The notes: generated by a model not told the origin, from the letters alone. Positions 1-8,097 are shown, counted from the first letter of the stretch. The stretch: DNA of 30,109 nucleotides from Sulfidibacterium sp964588415 (GCA_964588415.1 CAZPPK010000016.1:1-30109), one strand, 5' to 3'. Program-made: numbers and translations.

Positions 1-96
1 CCGACCCTCTGGGTCGGAAACAATAATGTTTGCAAAGCAAACTCCTTTTAATACTCGATGGCTCTGCCTCGGGGTAGTTTATTGAGTTCTCAATAA
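1..96. repeat. Cluster of four stem-loops (REP-like)
   Basis: Four inverted repeats lie end to end. 1-7/11-17 is a perfect 7-bp stem with loop TCT. 28-33/37-42 is a perfect 6-bp stem with loop AAA. 52-62/66-76 is an imperfect stem of about 10 pairs with a GGC-TCT-GCC tip. 79-86/89-96 is a perfect 8-bp match separated by TT. None is followed by a T-run, so they do not look like simple terminators. Dense small palindromes between genes resemble REP-type extragenic repeats, but that is inference: only one copy is visible here and the window edge cuts off what lies to the left. Confidence 0.5.
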
Positions 97-123
97 GGAA
101 GCCTTTTCGAATTCATTTTTCCC

Positions 124-131
124 TATATTTG
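124..131 (+). promoter_or_regulatory. -7 promoter element of the M13 peptidase gene
   Basis: TATATTTG matches the Bacteroidota sigma-ABfr -7 consensus TAnnTTTG exactly. It lies 22 nt before the ATG at 154, giving a predicted leader of about 19 nt. A possible weak -33 region (TTTTCG, 104-109) lies upstream. Confidence 0.6.
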
Positions 132-153
132 CTGTCCACTTAAAACCAAAAAC

Positions 154-2205
154 ATGAAAAAATATTTATCTATTATGATCGTGCTGGCGATTGTTGCGAC
201 TGTTAGTTCGTGCAATCAGCACGCTAAAACAAAAAAACAGACCAGTATGAAGGATGCTATTAATCCGGTTAATATGGACAAGAATGTGCTGCCGGGCAAT
301 GACTTTTTTGAATATGCGAATGGTGGATGGATTAAGAATAATCCTGTTCCACCACAGTACAGCCAATATGGTTCTTTCACGGTTTTATATGAAAACAATC
401 AGAAGGAGCTGAAAAGCCTGATCGATGAGATCGCGAAATCTAAAGATGCTCCTGAAGGAAGTAACAAACAAAAGATCCGCGATTTCTTTAACAGTGGGAT
501 GGACACTGTCGAAGTCGAAAAATTAGGCGTAAAACCAATCGAAGCTGAAATGACAGCCATTCAGAATCTGAAAAGTCTGAAAGGTGTTCAGAAAGAGATC
601 GCTTTTATGCATACCACCGGGGTTCATCCTTTGTTTTATTTCTATGCCGGGGCTGACGAAAAAGACAGTAAAATGGATATAGCCAACCTGCATCAGGGTG
701 GTTTGGGATTGCCAGATGTTGCTTATTATACGAAAAATGACCCAGCTTCAAAAAAACTGAGAAGTGAATATGTGGATCACATTGCTAAGATGTTTGTTAT
801 TTATGGTAATAACGAAAAAGTAGCAGCCCAAAAAGCAAAAGAAGCTTTTGATCTGGAAAGTGAATTGGCAAAAACTTCTTTCACACGTCTCGAACGCAGG
901 GTGCCGGAAAACAACTACAACAAAATGCCTCTTCCCGAGTTGCAGAAAGTTTCTCCCGCAATGAACTGGAAAGCTTATTTTACCAATCTCGGTCTAAAGA
1001 ACCCCGGTGAAATCAATGTGAGTCAGCTTCGCTTTTTCAAAGGCTTGAGCAAGATCATGAAAAAGACTTCACTTAGCCAGTGGAAAGCTTATCTCCAGTG
1101 GAAACTTCTCAGTGATGCTGCCCCGTTCCTGAGCCATCCTTTCGTGCAGGAAAATTTCAATTTCTACGGAAAGATCATGTCGGGACAACTCGAAATGAGA
1201 CCGAGATGGAAAAGAGTATTAGGAACAACTTCTTCTGGAATGGGAATGGCCCTGGGGCAGTTATATGTTGCTAAATATTTTCCGCCAGAATCAAAAGAAC
1301 GTATGGTCAAGCTGGTTCAGAATCTGCGTACTGCTTTTGCCGGTAGGATCAAAAAACTTGACTGGATGAGCGAAGCTACCAAGAAAAAAGCGCTCGAAAA
1401 ACTTGCAGCCATTACCGTTAAAATTGGTTACCCGGATAAATGGAGAGATTATTCCAAATTGAAAATCGTTCCAGATAACTATTTTCAGAATGTTATGAAT
1501 GCAACCAGATTTGCATTTGAATTTAACCTGAATAAAGTTGGAAAACCGGTTGATAAAACCGAATGGGGCATGACTCCTCAAACAGTAAATGCTTATTACA
1601 ATCCATCCAATAACGAGATTGTTTTCCCGGCTGGGATTTTACAACCCCCTTTCTTCAATAAAGATGCCGATGATGCTGTTAATTATGGCGCGATTGGTGT
1701 GGTAATCGGTCACGAAATGACACACGGTTTTGACGATCAGGGAAGAAAATATGACAAGGAAGGGAACATGAACAACTGGTGGACCAAAGAAGATATTAAA
1801 CGTTTCAAGGCAAAAACCGAGAAACTGGCTGAATTGTTTGATCACTATACGCTGCTTGATTCATTGCATGTGAATGGTCAGGTTACCATGGGAGAAAATA
1901 TTGCAGACCTTGGTGGTCTTAATATTGCTCATGACGCTTATTTGAACACACTGAACGGAAAAACTCCTAAACCAATTGACGGATTCACTGCCGACCAGCG
2001 ATTCTTTTTGTCCTATGCACAGGTCTGGAGACAAAGCATCCGTCCTAAGGAATTGGCTCAGAGACTCAAAACTGATGTGCACAGCCCGGGAGAAGCAAGG
2101 GTGAACATCCCGCCATTCAATCTGGATTCGTTTAACAAAGACTTTAACATCAAACCAGGTGACAAACTTTATATTGCTCCAAAGGATAGAGCTTATATTT
2201 GGTAA
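154..2205 (+). CDS. M13 family zinc metallopeptidase, lipoprotein
   Basis: A neprilysin/PepO-type endopeptidase of 683 residues, the normal family length, predicted to cut small peptides outside the cytoplasm. The N-terminus is a lipoprotein signal with lipobox VSSC (Cys20), so the mature enzyme is probably membrane-anchored. The zinc motif HEMTH is at residues 520-524 with catalytic Glu521. The third zinc ligand lies in ENIADLGG (Glu581, with Asp585 nearby). The family substrate-strand signature NAYYNPSNNEIVFPAG and the following LQPPFF precede the zinc site, and the protein ends in the aromatic tail AYIW usual for M13. It is monocistronic: it has its own -7 element, and a strong terminator follows 26 nt after the stop. 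The exact substrate cannot be read from sequence. Confidence 0.95.
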   Translation: MKKYLSIMIVLAIVATVSSCNQHAKTKKQTSMKDAINPVNMDKNVLPGNDFFEYANGGWIKNNPVPPQYSQYGSFTVLYENNQKELKSLIDEIAKSKDAPEGSNKQKIRDFFNSGMDTVEVEKLGVKPIEAEMTAIQNLKSLKGVQKEIAFMHTTGVHPLFYFYAGADEKDSKMDIANLHQGGLGLPDVAYYTKNDPASKKLRSEYVDHIAKMFVIYGNNEKVAAQKAKEAFDLESELAKTSFTRLERRVPENNYNKMPLPELQKVSPAMNWKAYFTNLGLKNPGEINVSQLRFFKGLSKIMKKTSLSQWKAYLQWKLLSDAAPFLSHPFVQENFNFYGKIMSGQLEMRPRWKRVLGTTSSGMGMALGQLYVAKYFPPESKERMVKLVQNLRTAFAGRIKKLDWMSEATKKKALEKLAAITVKIGYPDKWRDYSKLKIVPDNYFQNVMNATRFAFEFNLNKVGKPVDKTEWGMTPQTVNAYYNPSNNEIVFPAGILQPPFFNKDADDAVNYGAIGVVIGHEMTHGFDDQGRKYDKEGNMNNWWTKEDIKRFKAKTEKLAELFDHYTLLDSLHVNGQVTMGENIADLGGLNIAHDAYLNTLNGKTPKPIDGFTADQRFFLSYAQVWRQSIRPKELAQRLKTDVHSPGEARVNIPPFNLDSFNKDFNIKPGDKLYIAPKDRAYIW

Positions 2206-2231
2206 TAGTAAAAAACCTTTATAAATATTTC

Positions 2232-2270
2232 AATGGTTTCAGGATACGTTGTATCCTGAAACCATTTTTG
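2232..2270 (+). terminator. Rho-independent terminator after the M13 gene
   Basis: A perfect 16-bp stem (2232-2247 pairs with 2251-2266) with loop GTT runs straight into a T-run (2265-2269) and a further T-rich tail. It isolates the peptidase gene from the acyltransferase genes downstream. Confidence 0.9.
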
Positions 2271-2317
2271 TTTTAGAGAGAGACTGGAGCTCCAATAGGG
2301 ATTATATTCAAAATGGT

Positions 2318-2325
2318 TAAATTTG
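2318..2325 (+). promoter_or_regulatory. -7 promoter element abutting the acyltransferase start
   Basis: TAAATTTG is an exact TAnnTTTG match and its last base is only 4 nt before the ATG at 2330. Initiation at the usual distance from this element would put the transcript start at or next to the A of the ATG, so the mRNA would be leaderless. Confidence 0.55.
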
Positions 2326-2329
2326 CGAC

Positions 2330-2875
2330 ATGGAAAAGATCTCAAAATATCTCCTGAATTTACTGGGGTGGAAGACTGTGGGAAAAATCCCAGCCGATAT
2401 CAAAAAAATGATTCTAATTGAGGCCCCTCATACTTCAAATTGGGATTATCTCTTCGGTATGCTTAGTGTAGCTTCAATGGGCATAAAGATAAACTTGATA
2501 ATAAAAAAGGAATTGTTTTTTTGGCCTGTTGGCCCATTTTTAAAAGCGCTTGGAGGAATCCCGATTGACCGCAAGGGGACTTCGAACAAAGTAGAGGCTC
2601 TGGCAAATTTATTTGAACATCAGGATATAATGCGATTAGCCATTACCCCAGAAGGAACTCGTTCTTTATCAATAAAATGGAAAAAGGGGTTTTATTTCGT
2701 AGCACTTAAAGCTCAGGTTCCAATTTTGCTATCTTCCCTCGATTATAAACATAAAATTGGTCGGTTTGGAGAAGTTTTATATCCTACGGGTGATTATGAT
2801 AAAGATTTAAAAAAAATTGAGGCATTTTACAGAGGTGTGAAAGCTAAATACCCTGAGAGATTTAATTTAACCTGA
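2330..2875 (+). CDS. 1-acyl-sn-glycerol-3-phosphate acyltransferase-like (LPLAT) protein
   Basis: A 181-residue PlsC-like acyltransferase, predicted to transfer an acyl chain from acyl-CoA or acyl-ACP to a lysophospholipid or related acceptor at the inner membrane. The catalytic HX4D box is HTSNWD (about residues 36-41). The acceptor-binding motif is in ITPEGTRS, preceded by GGIPIDR. It belongs to the short Bacteroidota LPLAT type without a long N-terminal membrane domain. The start is supported by the downstream paralogue, which begins at the equivalent residue (MEKISKYLLNLLGW versus MRNIARLILVRILGW). No ribosome binding site is visible, consistent with a leaderless message. A decayed tandem paralogue follows 64 nt downstream. 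The true acceptor (phospholipid, ornithine lipid or other) is unknown. Confidence 0.85.
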   Translation: MEKISKYLLNLLGWKTVGKIPADIKKMILIEAPHTSNWDYLFGMLSVASMGIKINLIIKKELFFWPVGPFLKALGGIPIDRKGTSNKVEALANLFEHQDIMRLAITPEGTRSLSIKWKKGFYFVALKAQVPILLSSLDYKHKIGRFGEVLYPTGDYDKDLKKIEAFYRGVKAKYPERFNLT

Positions 2876-2939
2876 AAATCAACATTTTAATTTAGAAATA
2901 GAAGAATTTTACTCTTTGTTTTTTATTGAACTGTTTAAG

Positions 2940-3360
2940 ATGAGAAACATTGCAAGATTAATACTGGTCAGAATACTTGGCTGGGAAATTTCCGGGGAAG
3001 TACCTTTCGAAATCAGGAAAGTAGTGATAATAGTAGCTCCTCACACATCGATGTGGAATTTTGTTTCGGGAAGACTGGCTTTTTGGGTGCTGTGAATCGA
3101 CGTAAATTTCTGATTAATTCAAAATATTTTGTTGGGCCTTTAGGCTGTCTCTTGAGAAATCTGGGAGGTGTTCCCGTAAAATATTCCAAAACGACAGGCC
3201 TTCTGCTTCAAATAAAACAAATGTACGAACGCAATGAATCCTTTTTCCTTGTGATTACGCCTGAAGGAACGCGGGTTTTGGTCGAAAGATGGAGAAAAGG
3301 GTTTTATCAATTGCGACGGATTCCAACATCCCTGTTATAATGGCTTTTATTGATCCGTAA
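2940..3360 (+). pseudogene. Frameshifted second LPLAT acyltransferase copy
   Basis: Three reading frames in a row line up with the intact neighbour. Frame one runs from the ATG at 2940 (MRNIARLILVRILGWEISGE) through the box HTSMWN to a TGA at 3093. The match continues one base back as VNRRKFLINSKYFVGPLG, GGVPV and ITPEGTR up to about 3310. It then resumes in a third frame as IATDSNIPVIMAFIDP, ending at TAA 3358-3360. Alignment to the intact copy shows no missing residues at the first break and one split codon at the second, so each break is a 1-nt deletion (near 3080-3093 and near 3308-3311). The catalytic HX4D aspartate is Asn, and no recognisable match to the paralogue's C-terminal 35 residues or so remains. 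It is a tandem duplicate that has lost function. Confidence 0.85.
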
Positions 3361-3482
3361 CAAAACCCTGCATATTTCGTCATAGATAATGTGTTTAAAG
3401 AGGTGTTTTGGCTTTAATCCCAGTTCACCGACAAAAAACATCTGGTCGCCGATTATTTCTTTTTTGGAAATGGTTGACTTTC

Positions 3483-3490
3483 TATTTTTG
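3483..3490 (+). promoter_or_regulatory. -7 promoter element of the DUF5916 gene
   Basis: TATTTTTG matches TAnnTTTG exactly, 26 nt before the ATG at 3517. TTTTTGG at 3461-3467 is a possible -33 region. The predicted leader is about 23 nt. Confidence 0.55.
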
Positions 3491-3516
3491 GCATTAATAA
3501 AAAATTATAAAGAAAT

Positions 3517-6165
3517 ATGATTTCTAGATATAAAATTTCTGCTGCATTGTTTTTGGGACTGATGATGGGTTCTGTCACATTAAAAGCGCAAAAAAAATCT
3601 AAGGTAAAAATAAGAAATTATGTTGCTGAAAGGGTTGTTGGAAAAGCCCCGGTGATAGACGGTAAACTTAATGATAAAGCATGGGCTGAAGCAAAGTGGG
3701 GTGATCATTTTCTTCAATTTGATCCTAGTAACGGGAAAAAACCATCGCAGGAAACAGATTTCAAAATTTTATATGATAATAATAACCTTTATGTAGCTAT
3801 TCGATGTTATGATACTGAACCTGAGAAAATTGTACAGAGGCTTACAAGAAGGGATAATATTGACGGCGATTGGGCCGGAGTTTCAATAGACAGTTATTTT
3901 GATAAGAGAACTGCATTTGGTTTTCTTGTGAGCGCCGCCGGGGTGAAGCTGGATGGTAAGTTCTCAAATGATAACGGAAATATTGACGATACATGGAATC
4001 CAGTCTGGTATGTCAAGACTTCCAAGGATAGTAAAGGCTGGATGGCTGAAATGAGGATTCCCTTGTCACAATTACGGTTTGCCAACAGACCCAATATGAC
4101 ATGGGGCTTAGAGGTCGTCCGTTATATCTTCAGAAAACAGGAAAAGGATTTCTGGCAACCTATATCTAAAGATGCTCCGGGTTTTGAAAGCAGTTACGGA
4201 CTTCTTACGGGAATCAAAAATATAAAACCTAAAAGGGAAGTGTCTTTAACGCCATACATTATGAGCAAATTGGTTACTGCCCCAAAGATAGAAGGGGATC
4301 CGTTTGCAACGGGAAAAAGTGGTACATTTTCTGCGGGGTTGGATGGAACTATTGCTGTTACCAATGATCTCACCTTGAATTTTACCATAAATCCAGACTT
4401 TGGTGAAGTCGAAGCTGATCCATCACAGGTAAATCTTACAGCTTTCGAATCCTATTTTAGGGAACTAAGGCCTTTTTTTGTGGAAGGTAGCAGCATCTTT
4501 AATTTCCCATTGATCGCTGGGAATGACAACAGCCAGGAAAATCTGTTTTATTCAAGGCGCATCGGTAGGCCGCCACAGTATTATCCTGATTTAGCTGCTA
4601 ACGAATATGTTAAAATGCCTAATACGACCAAGATATTGGGAGCCTTTAAACTTTCCGGGAAAACCCAGAACGGTTGGTCTATTGGAGTTATGGAAGCTTT
4701 AGGAAGTAAAGAAACTGCCAGTCTTGACAGCCTGGGCAAGAGATCGAAAGTTGCAGTTGAACCGTTGACAAATTACTTCAACAGCCGCTTAGAAAAGGAT
4801 TTTAAAAACGGGAATACTATTTTGGGCGGTATGTTTTCTGCTACCAACCGTTTCATTCGCGATTCGTCTTTGATGTTTTTGCCCACTGCTGCATATACAG
4901 GAGGAATTGATTTTAGGAATTATTGGGAGGACCATACTTTCCGGCTTTCTGCAAAAGTTCTGGCAAGTTCTGTAGTAGGTGGAACAAAAGCCATTACTGA
5001 TTTGCAGATGAATCCACAGCGCTATTTTCAGCGCCCTGGCAGTTCACACCGGGTAGATTCTACAACAAGAATGCTTCAAGGTACTTCAGCCAGTGTGGAA
5101 TTTTCAAAAATCGCAAAAGGGCATTGGCGCTATGGTGTTCAGGCTTATATGGAAAGCCCCGGACTGGCACTAAACGATCAGGGATATTTAAGGTCTACTG
5201 ATGTAATTCAGGAGACAAACTGGCTTGAATATGATATATGGGAACCGTTTAGTATTTTCAGGAATATTGGTTTCAATGTTAGCCAGTGGTCGACATGGAA
5301 TTTTTCAGGAGCACATACTCAGTCAGGACAAAACCTTTCCAGCTGGGGGCAGTTTAAGAATTATTGGTATGCCAATTTCAGCGTGACTCGCGGTGGGTAT
5401 AATCTTGATTGGAGTGAATTGAGAGGAGGCCCTGCGATTTTGAAACCTGGAGAATGGAATTATTATATTGGTTTTTCTACGGATTCTCGAAAAAAAGTAT
5501 TCATCAGTTTGTCGCTTAACAATCACGTTTATAAACAGCATGAAGGGAATTCAACTTCTTTGAGTTTCAGACTCCATTATCAACCATTAGGCTTTCTAAA
5601 TTTATCTCTGACCCCGACTGTCTACCAATCGCACAATGGATTGATTTATGTAACCAATGAAGAGATTAACAACAAGGACACCTATATCGTTTCCAGTATT
5701 GAGCAAAAACAGATATCAGCTGACATCCGTGTTAGTTTGTCCTTTACCCCTGATTTAAGCCTTGAGTATTGGGGGCAACCTTTTTTGTTTTCTGCTAGGT
5801 ATTACGGCTATAAAAAGGTTCAGCATCCCAATCAGAAAAATTTTGAAAGTCAGTTTTATAAATATACTGGTAATCAGATACAGTACGATGCAGCCAACAA
5901 TCAGTATTTGATCCACGATCCGGAAAATCCCGGATCAACCATTACTTTGGATAACCCTGATTTCAGTGTCGTGGAGTTCCGATCCAATATGGTATTGCGC
6001 TGGGAGTTTGTTCCCGGATCGACGCTCTTTCTTGTGTGGGCACAGAGTGGTGACAATTCAAATTCTGTCGGTTCTTTTAACTTTAAGAATAATATTTCTG
6101 ATCTGGGCAAAACAACATTAACAAATGTTTTTCTGGTAAAATTCTCTTATCGAATAAGGATGTAA
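3517..6165 (+). CDS. DUF5916 protein with N-terminal CBM9-like domain, exported
   Basis: An 882-residue envelope protein. Residues 1-24 form a signal peptide (cleavage near LKAQ). Residues about 35-220 look like the carbohydrate-binding family 9-like domain that opens these proteins: APVIDGKLNDKAW, then a strand ILYDNNNLYVAIRCYD. The rest matches the DUF5916 type, rich in amphipathic beta strands and aromatic residues with motifs such as NPDFGEVEADPSQVNLTAFE and RPFFVEG. It ends in a basic-aromatic strand (VKFSYRIRM), as expected of an outer-membrane barrel. The family is widespread in Bacteroidota, often near peptidases, and its function is not established. Here it is monocistronic, with its own -7 element and a bidirectional terminator after it. 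Confidence 0.85.
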   Translation: MISRYKISAALFLGLMMGSVTLKAQKKSKVKIRNYVAERVVGKAPVIDGKLNDKAWAEAKWGDHFLQFDPSNGKKPSQETDFKILYDNNNLYVAIRCYDTEPEKIVQRLTRRDNIDGDWAGVSIDSYFDKRTAFGFLVSAAGVKLDGKFSNDNGNIDDTWNPVWYVKTSKDSKGWMAEMRIPLSQLRFANRPNMTWGLEVVRYIFRKQEKDFWQPISKDAPGFESSYGLLTGIKNIKPKREVSLTPYIMSKLVTAPKIEGDPFATGKSGTFSAGLDGTIAVTNDLTLNFTINPDFGEVEADPSQVNLTAFESYFRELRPFFVEGSSIFNFPLIAGNDNSQENLFYSRRIGRPPQYYPDLAANEYVKMPNTTKILGAFKLSGKTQNGWSIGVMEALGSKETASLDSLGKRSKVAVEPLTNYFNSRLEKDFKNGNTILGGMFSATNRFIRDSSLMFLPTAAYTGGIDFRNYWEDHTFRLSAKVLASSVVGGTKAITDLQMNPQRYFQRPGSSHRVDSTTRMLQGTSASVEFSKIAKGHWRYGVQAYMESPGLALNDQGYLRSTDVIQETNWLEYDIWEPFSIFRNIGFNVSQWSTWNFSGAHTQSGQNLSSWGQFKNYWYANFSVTRGGYNLDWSELRGGPAILKPGEWNYYIGFSTDSRKKVFISLSLNNHVYKQHEGNSTSLSFRLHYQPLGFLNLSLTPTVYQSHNGLIYVTNEEINNKDTYIVSSIEQKQISADIRVSLSFTPDLSLEYWGQPFLFSARYYGYKKVQHPNQKNFESQFYKYTGNQIQYDAANNQYLIHDPENPGSTITLDNPDFSVVEFRSNMVLRWEFVPGSTLFLVWAQSGDNSNSVGSFNFKNNISDLGKTTLTNVFLVKFSYRIRM

Positions 6166-6203
6166 GCACAGTTCATTTCAGGTTAACGAAACCTAATAGC
6201 AAG

Positions 6204-6243
6204 GCAAAAAAAAGGCTCTTTCAAAGATTTGAAAAAGCCTTTT
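6204..6243. terminator. Bidirectional terminator between convergent genes
   Basis: The stem 6211-6217/6236-6242 (AAAGGCT/AGCCTTT) continues past a 1x1 mismatch into TTTCAAA/TTTGAAA (6219-6225/6228-6234). An A-run sits on the left flank and a T-run on the right, so each strand reads a stem followed by U residues. It can terminate both the DUF5916 gene (+) and the RRM gene (-). Confidence 0.85.
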
Positions 6244-6265
6244 AATCGGTTACAAAGCCTAAATC

Positions 6266-6529
6266 TTAATACCGGTCCCTTTTGGGAGGTCTGGCCTCAT
6301 TAACAACTAGGTTTCTGCCGTCTAAATTGTATCCGTTCAATTCAGCGATTGCTTTATCGGCATCAGCAGCGTTGGTGAAAGTTACAAAACCAAATCCCTT
6401 TGGGCGATTTGTAAATTTGTCTTTTAAGATAATTAAATCTTCTACTTCTCCTTGTTGAGAAAAGATGGAATGAAGGTCGTCTTCAGTAGCATTCCATGCA
6501 ATGTTCCCAACGAATAATTTTTTTGACAT
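6266..6529 (-). CDS. RRM-domain RNA-binding protein
   Basis: An 87-residue protein made of a single RNA recognition motif. RNP2 is LFVGNI (residues 5-10) and RNP1 is KGFGFVTF (residues 44-51), both with the aromatic RNA-stacking positions intact. A short basic tail (ARPPKRDRY) follows. Stand-alone RRM proteins of this size occur in several copies in many Bacteroidota and in cyanobacteria. Family members bind single-stranded RNA and have been linked to stress or post-transcriptional regulation. The gene stands alone, with a promoter match about 94 nt upstream, an unusually long leader that can fold (see 6583-6615), and a strong shared terminator. Confidence 0.95.
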   Translation of the reverse strand: MSKKLFVGNIAWNATEDDLHSIFSQQGEVEDLIILKDKFTNRPKGFGFVTFTNAADADKAIAELNGYNLDGRNLVVNEARPPKRDRY

Positions 6530-6582
6530 GATCGTTAAAATATAAAATGAAACAAAATGTTGATTAATTGTCTATCCGTTGC

Positions 6583-6615
6583 TTAATTTCTCAAGAACTG
6601 GAATGAGAGAATTAA
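6583..6615 (-). promoter_or_regulatory. Hairpin in the RRM gene leader
   Basis: TTAATTTCTC (6583-6592) faces GAGAATTAA (6607-6615), a 9-bp stem with one bulge and a loop of about 14 nt. It sits at the very start of the predicted RRM transcript, which would begin near 6619, so it could be a 5'-end stabiliser or a protein-binding structure. The role is inferred from position only. Confidence 0.35.
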
Positions 6616-6622
6616 TCTTAAG

Positions 6623-6630
6623 CAAAGATA
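6623..6630 (-). promoter_or_regulatory. -7 promoter element of the RRM gene
   Basis: On the minus strand this reads TATCTTTG, an exact TAnnTTTG match. The predicted leader to the ATG at 6529 is about 90 nt, long for this window. Confidence 0.5.
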
Positions 6631-6671
6631 TACAATTTATTACAGGAATGATTTTTTTTAATAATTATTTT

Positions 6672-6806
6672 CTATTGAGGAACTCCTGCCCAGCTTCCCG
6701 CTTTATAACTTAAATCTGTATCGTTTGCCGGATCAGGTAATGAATGGTACTGACAAGAGTTTCCTGTTAGCGGGAACTCATATAGTTTCCTTGTGCCGTC
6801 ATGGCT
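6672..6806 (-). pseudogene. Possible C-terminal gene remnant
   Basis: A minus-strand frame of 44 codons ends at TAG 6672-6674 and contains GTRKLYEFPLTGNSCQYHS and SYKAGSWAGVPQ. It has protein-like composition with balanced polar, Gly and aromatic residues, unlike the surrounding AT-rich DNA. It is closed upstream by a stop at 6807-6809 and has no ATG. It may be the tail of a lost gene. I do not recognise the family, and chance cannot be excluded at this length. Confidence 0.25.
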
Positions 6807-7056
6807 TTATAAGTACAAGAGGTTGAAAATGAGATAAATTACGTTCTGAGCTTTTGATGTAATAATAATGAAGCCACCGTGAAGGACCGGGAAAAAATTA
6901 AGTTCGTTTGATGAGCCGAAAAATATTTTTCTTTAAAAAATTGAACCTTTTGTATTTCAGGCTTTTTTTTGAAGAAATAATTTCTTTTTTTTGCACTAGA
7001 TTCTATTTAAGTTTTGTCAGCAAGCCAATAGTATTAATAACAAACACATTTTTATT

Positions 7057-7875
7057 ATGAGAAAATTTTATTTTGTCGTATTGCTGACTTGTATTGTTGC
7101 GTTAAGTAACAATGTTTTTGCAGAAAATCCATCTTCTTCAACGAAAAAAGGAAAGACATCTATTGATTTTGGAGTAGATCTGATGAGCCGCTATATTTGG
7201 AGAGGTTCGGAATTTGGTGGCAACACCCCAAGTATTCAACCATCTTTGATTTTAAGCAATAGTGGGTTTCAACTAGGAGCCTGGGGAGCTTTTTCTACTG
7301 GGGGACAAAATATTTCTCAGGAATTGGACTTGTTTATGAGCCAGACTTTTTGGAAGAGCATGTTTACTGTTACATTGACCGATTACTTTTTTCCTGTTGA
7401 ATGGGGCAACTATAACTATTTTCAGTACAGGAAAAATGCTACCGGACACATTTTTGAAGGAAACCTGACTTTTAACGGGGTTAAAGGATTTCCTTTTACG
7501 GTCATGATCGCCACGAATTTCTATGGTGGAGATGCTGCAAAGATTGAAAGTAATCCACAAAGCTCAAATTTTAATCAGAAAACAGGAATTCAATATTCGA
7601 CGTATGTTGAGTTGGGATATGCTTTCCAGGTAGAAGATGTTTCGCTGAATCCTTTTATGGGTTTTAACTGTACCAGCCCCAGAAAGGCTGACTCTGCCAC
7701 AGGTTTTGTGGGGGAACAGGGTTTTTATGGTAACAATTTTGGAGTCGTAAACCTGGGAATTACAGTCAAAAAAAGCATTCCCATAACGAATAAATATTCG
7801 CTTCCTATTGCTACATCATTGATTACCAATCCTCAGGCTGGAAAAGTTTATTTTGTGGTCGGGGTTTCATTCTGA
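7057..7875 (+). CDS. Predicted outer-membrane beta-barrel protein (TorF/Gcw_chp-like)
   Basis: A 272-residue protein with a signal peptide (residues 1-22, cleavage after NVFA). The mature part opens with FGVDLMSRYIWRGSEFGG, resembling the DxxSRYxWRG start of TorF-family putative porins. The rest consists of alternating hydrophobic/polar strands separated by Gly/Asn-rich turns, ending in YFVVGVSF with a terminal Phe, the usual sorting signal of outer-membrane barrels. Strands such as MFTVTLTDYFFPVEW fit a small barrel. It is most likely a pore or structural outer-membrane protein; the substrate is unknown. It is monocistronic, and a possible terminator follows at 7922. Confidence 0.7.
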   Translation: MRKFYFVVLLTCIVALSNNVFAENPSSSTKKGKTSIDFGVDLMSRYIWRGSEFGGNTPSIQPSLILSNSGFQLGAWGAFSTGGQNISQELDLFMSQTFWKSMFTVTLTDYFFPVEWGNYNYFQYRKNATGHIFEGNLTFNGVKGFPFTVMIATNFYGGDAAKIESNPQSSNFNQKTGIQYSTYVELGYAFQVEDVSLNPFMGFNCTSPRKADSATGFVGEQGFYGNNFGVVNLGITVKKSIPITNKYSLPIATSLITNPQAGKVYFVVGVSF

Positions 7876-7921
7876 CAATAACTGATACTGCTTCCAGTTA
7901 TTCTAAAAAGTAAGTTATTTA

Positions 7922-7993
7922 CAGCTTATTTGCCAGTGTCAAGATTTCGCAGGCAAATGATTTGGTCAATAAGCCTGTACTATTTGGTTTTTT
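7922..7993 (+). terminator. Possible terminator after the beta-barrel gene
   Basis: 7922-7934 and 7964-7977 form an imperfect inverted repeat (CAG-CTTATT--CC against its complement). A competing short stem lies inside it (TTTGCC 7929-7934 with GGCAAA 7952-7957). A T-rich stretch with TTTTTT follows at 7988-7993. The stem is imperfect and the T-run is about 10 nt away, so confidence is moderate at best. Confidence 0.35.
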
Positions 7994-8097
7994 AAGAATT
8001 TTTAGGTGTTCGAACACGATAAATTGTGATTTACACCCAGCTCTGAAATGCCTTCTTACGGATAATTTCAATAATTTCGCAGTGTAAAATTTTAATA

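Larger units (their letters stand above)
6530..7056. other. 527-bp intergenic region
   Basis: This AT-rich gap lies between the divergent RRM gene and the beta-barrel gene. It holds the RRM promoter and leader (6530-6630), a possible minus-strand gene remnant (6672-6806) and an inverted repeat (6695-6702/6769-6776, TTCCCGCT/AGCGGGAA) that falls within that remnant. Homopolymer T and A tracts fill 6890-7010. Upstream of 7057 there is only a weak promoter match (TA-AGT-TTTG near 7008-7017, one base too long). I see no tRNA-like or riboswitch-like fold. Confidence 0.5.

Noticed and set aside
3080..3311. Programmed ribosomal frameshifting in the second acyltransferase copy
   Set aside because: The T-run at 3080-3084 is not a canonical slippery heptamer in the reading frame, two separate shifts would be needed, and the catalytic box is also mutated. 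Gene decay is simpler.
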